5,546 nt of DNA from an uncultured Prosthecobacter sp. (GTDB lineage: Bacteria > Verrucomicrobiota > Verrucomicrobiia > Verrucomicrobiales > Verrucomicrobiaceae): assembly GCA_947523045.1 (NCBI GenBank), contig CANNUR010000205.1, positions 1-5,546 of the forward strand, read 5' to 3'. Below the pieces are notes generated by a model. It ran no database searches and had not been told where the DNA came from. It worked only from the letters and a program-made list of their open reading frames with translations. The position numbers and the translations under genes are program-made. This document shows, piece by piece, positions 5,524 to 5,546 of the stretch; positions within the stretch are counted from its first letter, which is position 1, and the number at the start of each line of letters is the position of its first letter.

Positions 5524-5546
5524 CTTGCGATCGATCTCGTCTGACG

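Noticed and set aside
5463..5546. Minus-strand frame open from the right edge to a stop at 5463-5465, as a possible end of a convergent gene
   Set aside because: The 27 visible codons have no recognisable content, a second minus-strand frame is also open there, and the frame contains the hairpin at 5507-5523; it cannot be told from non-coding sequence in this window.

Overview
This 5.5 kb window is GC-rich bacterial chromosomal DNA carrying six genes, one of them cut by the left edge. A DUF1501 secreted-protein gene (a family greatly expanded in Planctomycetota and Verrucomicrobiota), the strong GC skew of third codon positions, C-rich Shine-Dalgarno-free leaders and an AGAG/CTCT-type intergenic repeat all point to the PVC group. 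My best guess is Verrucomicrobiota of the Opitutales type; the family content supports this but does not prove it.

Layout. Positions 1-956 (+) hold the C-terminal two thirds of a DUF1501 protein. It converges across a 42-base gap on ychf/ola1 (999-2114, -), a complete universally conserved P-loop ATPase. A 109-base divergent intergenic region (2115-2223) separates ychF from 2224-2808 (+), a small kinase-like P-loop NTPase that I cannot name. A 93-base gap with an imperfect inverted repeat leads to 2902-4086 (+), an exported PQQ-dependent sugar dehydrogenase. Ten bases later comes 4097-4468 (+), a half-length TSUP (TauE/SafE) membrane protein. A 101-base spacer filled with CTCT-type direct repeats leads to proC (4570-5373, +), pyrroline-5-carboxylate reductase. 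The last 173 bases are non-coding. They hold a strong hairpin with A8 on one side and a T-rich tail on the other (a probable bidirectional terminator), then an AT-rich palindrome and a second hairpin.

How the genes fit together. There is no single evident pathway. The set mixes housekeeping genes (ychF, proC) with envelope or periplasmic functions (DUF1501, PQQ dehydrogenase, TSUP). The only pair likely to be co-transcribed with tight spacing is the dehydrogenase and the TSUP gene; the NTPase gene upstream and proC downstream lie on the same strand and could belong to a longer run.

Overall this looks like an ordinary chromosomal region. I see no phage, CRISPR, toxin-antitoxin or other defence system, no insertion sequence and no RNA gene. 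The points most worth a second look are the unrecognised NTPase, the single-repeat TSUP protein, the consistent absence of Shine-Dalgarno sequences (with possible near-leaderless starts on both sides of the ychF divergent region), and the intergenic repeat before proC.
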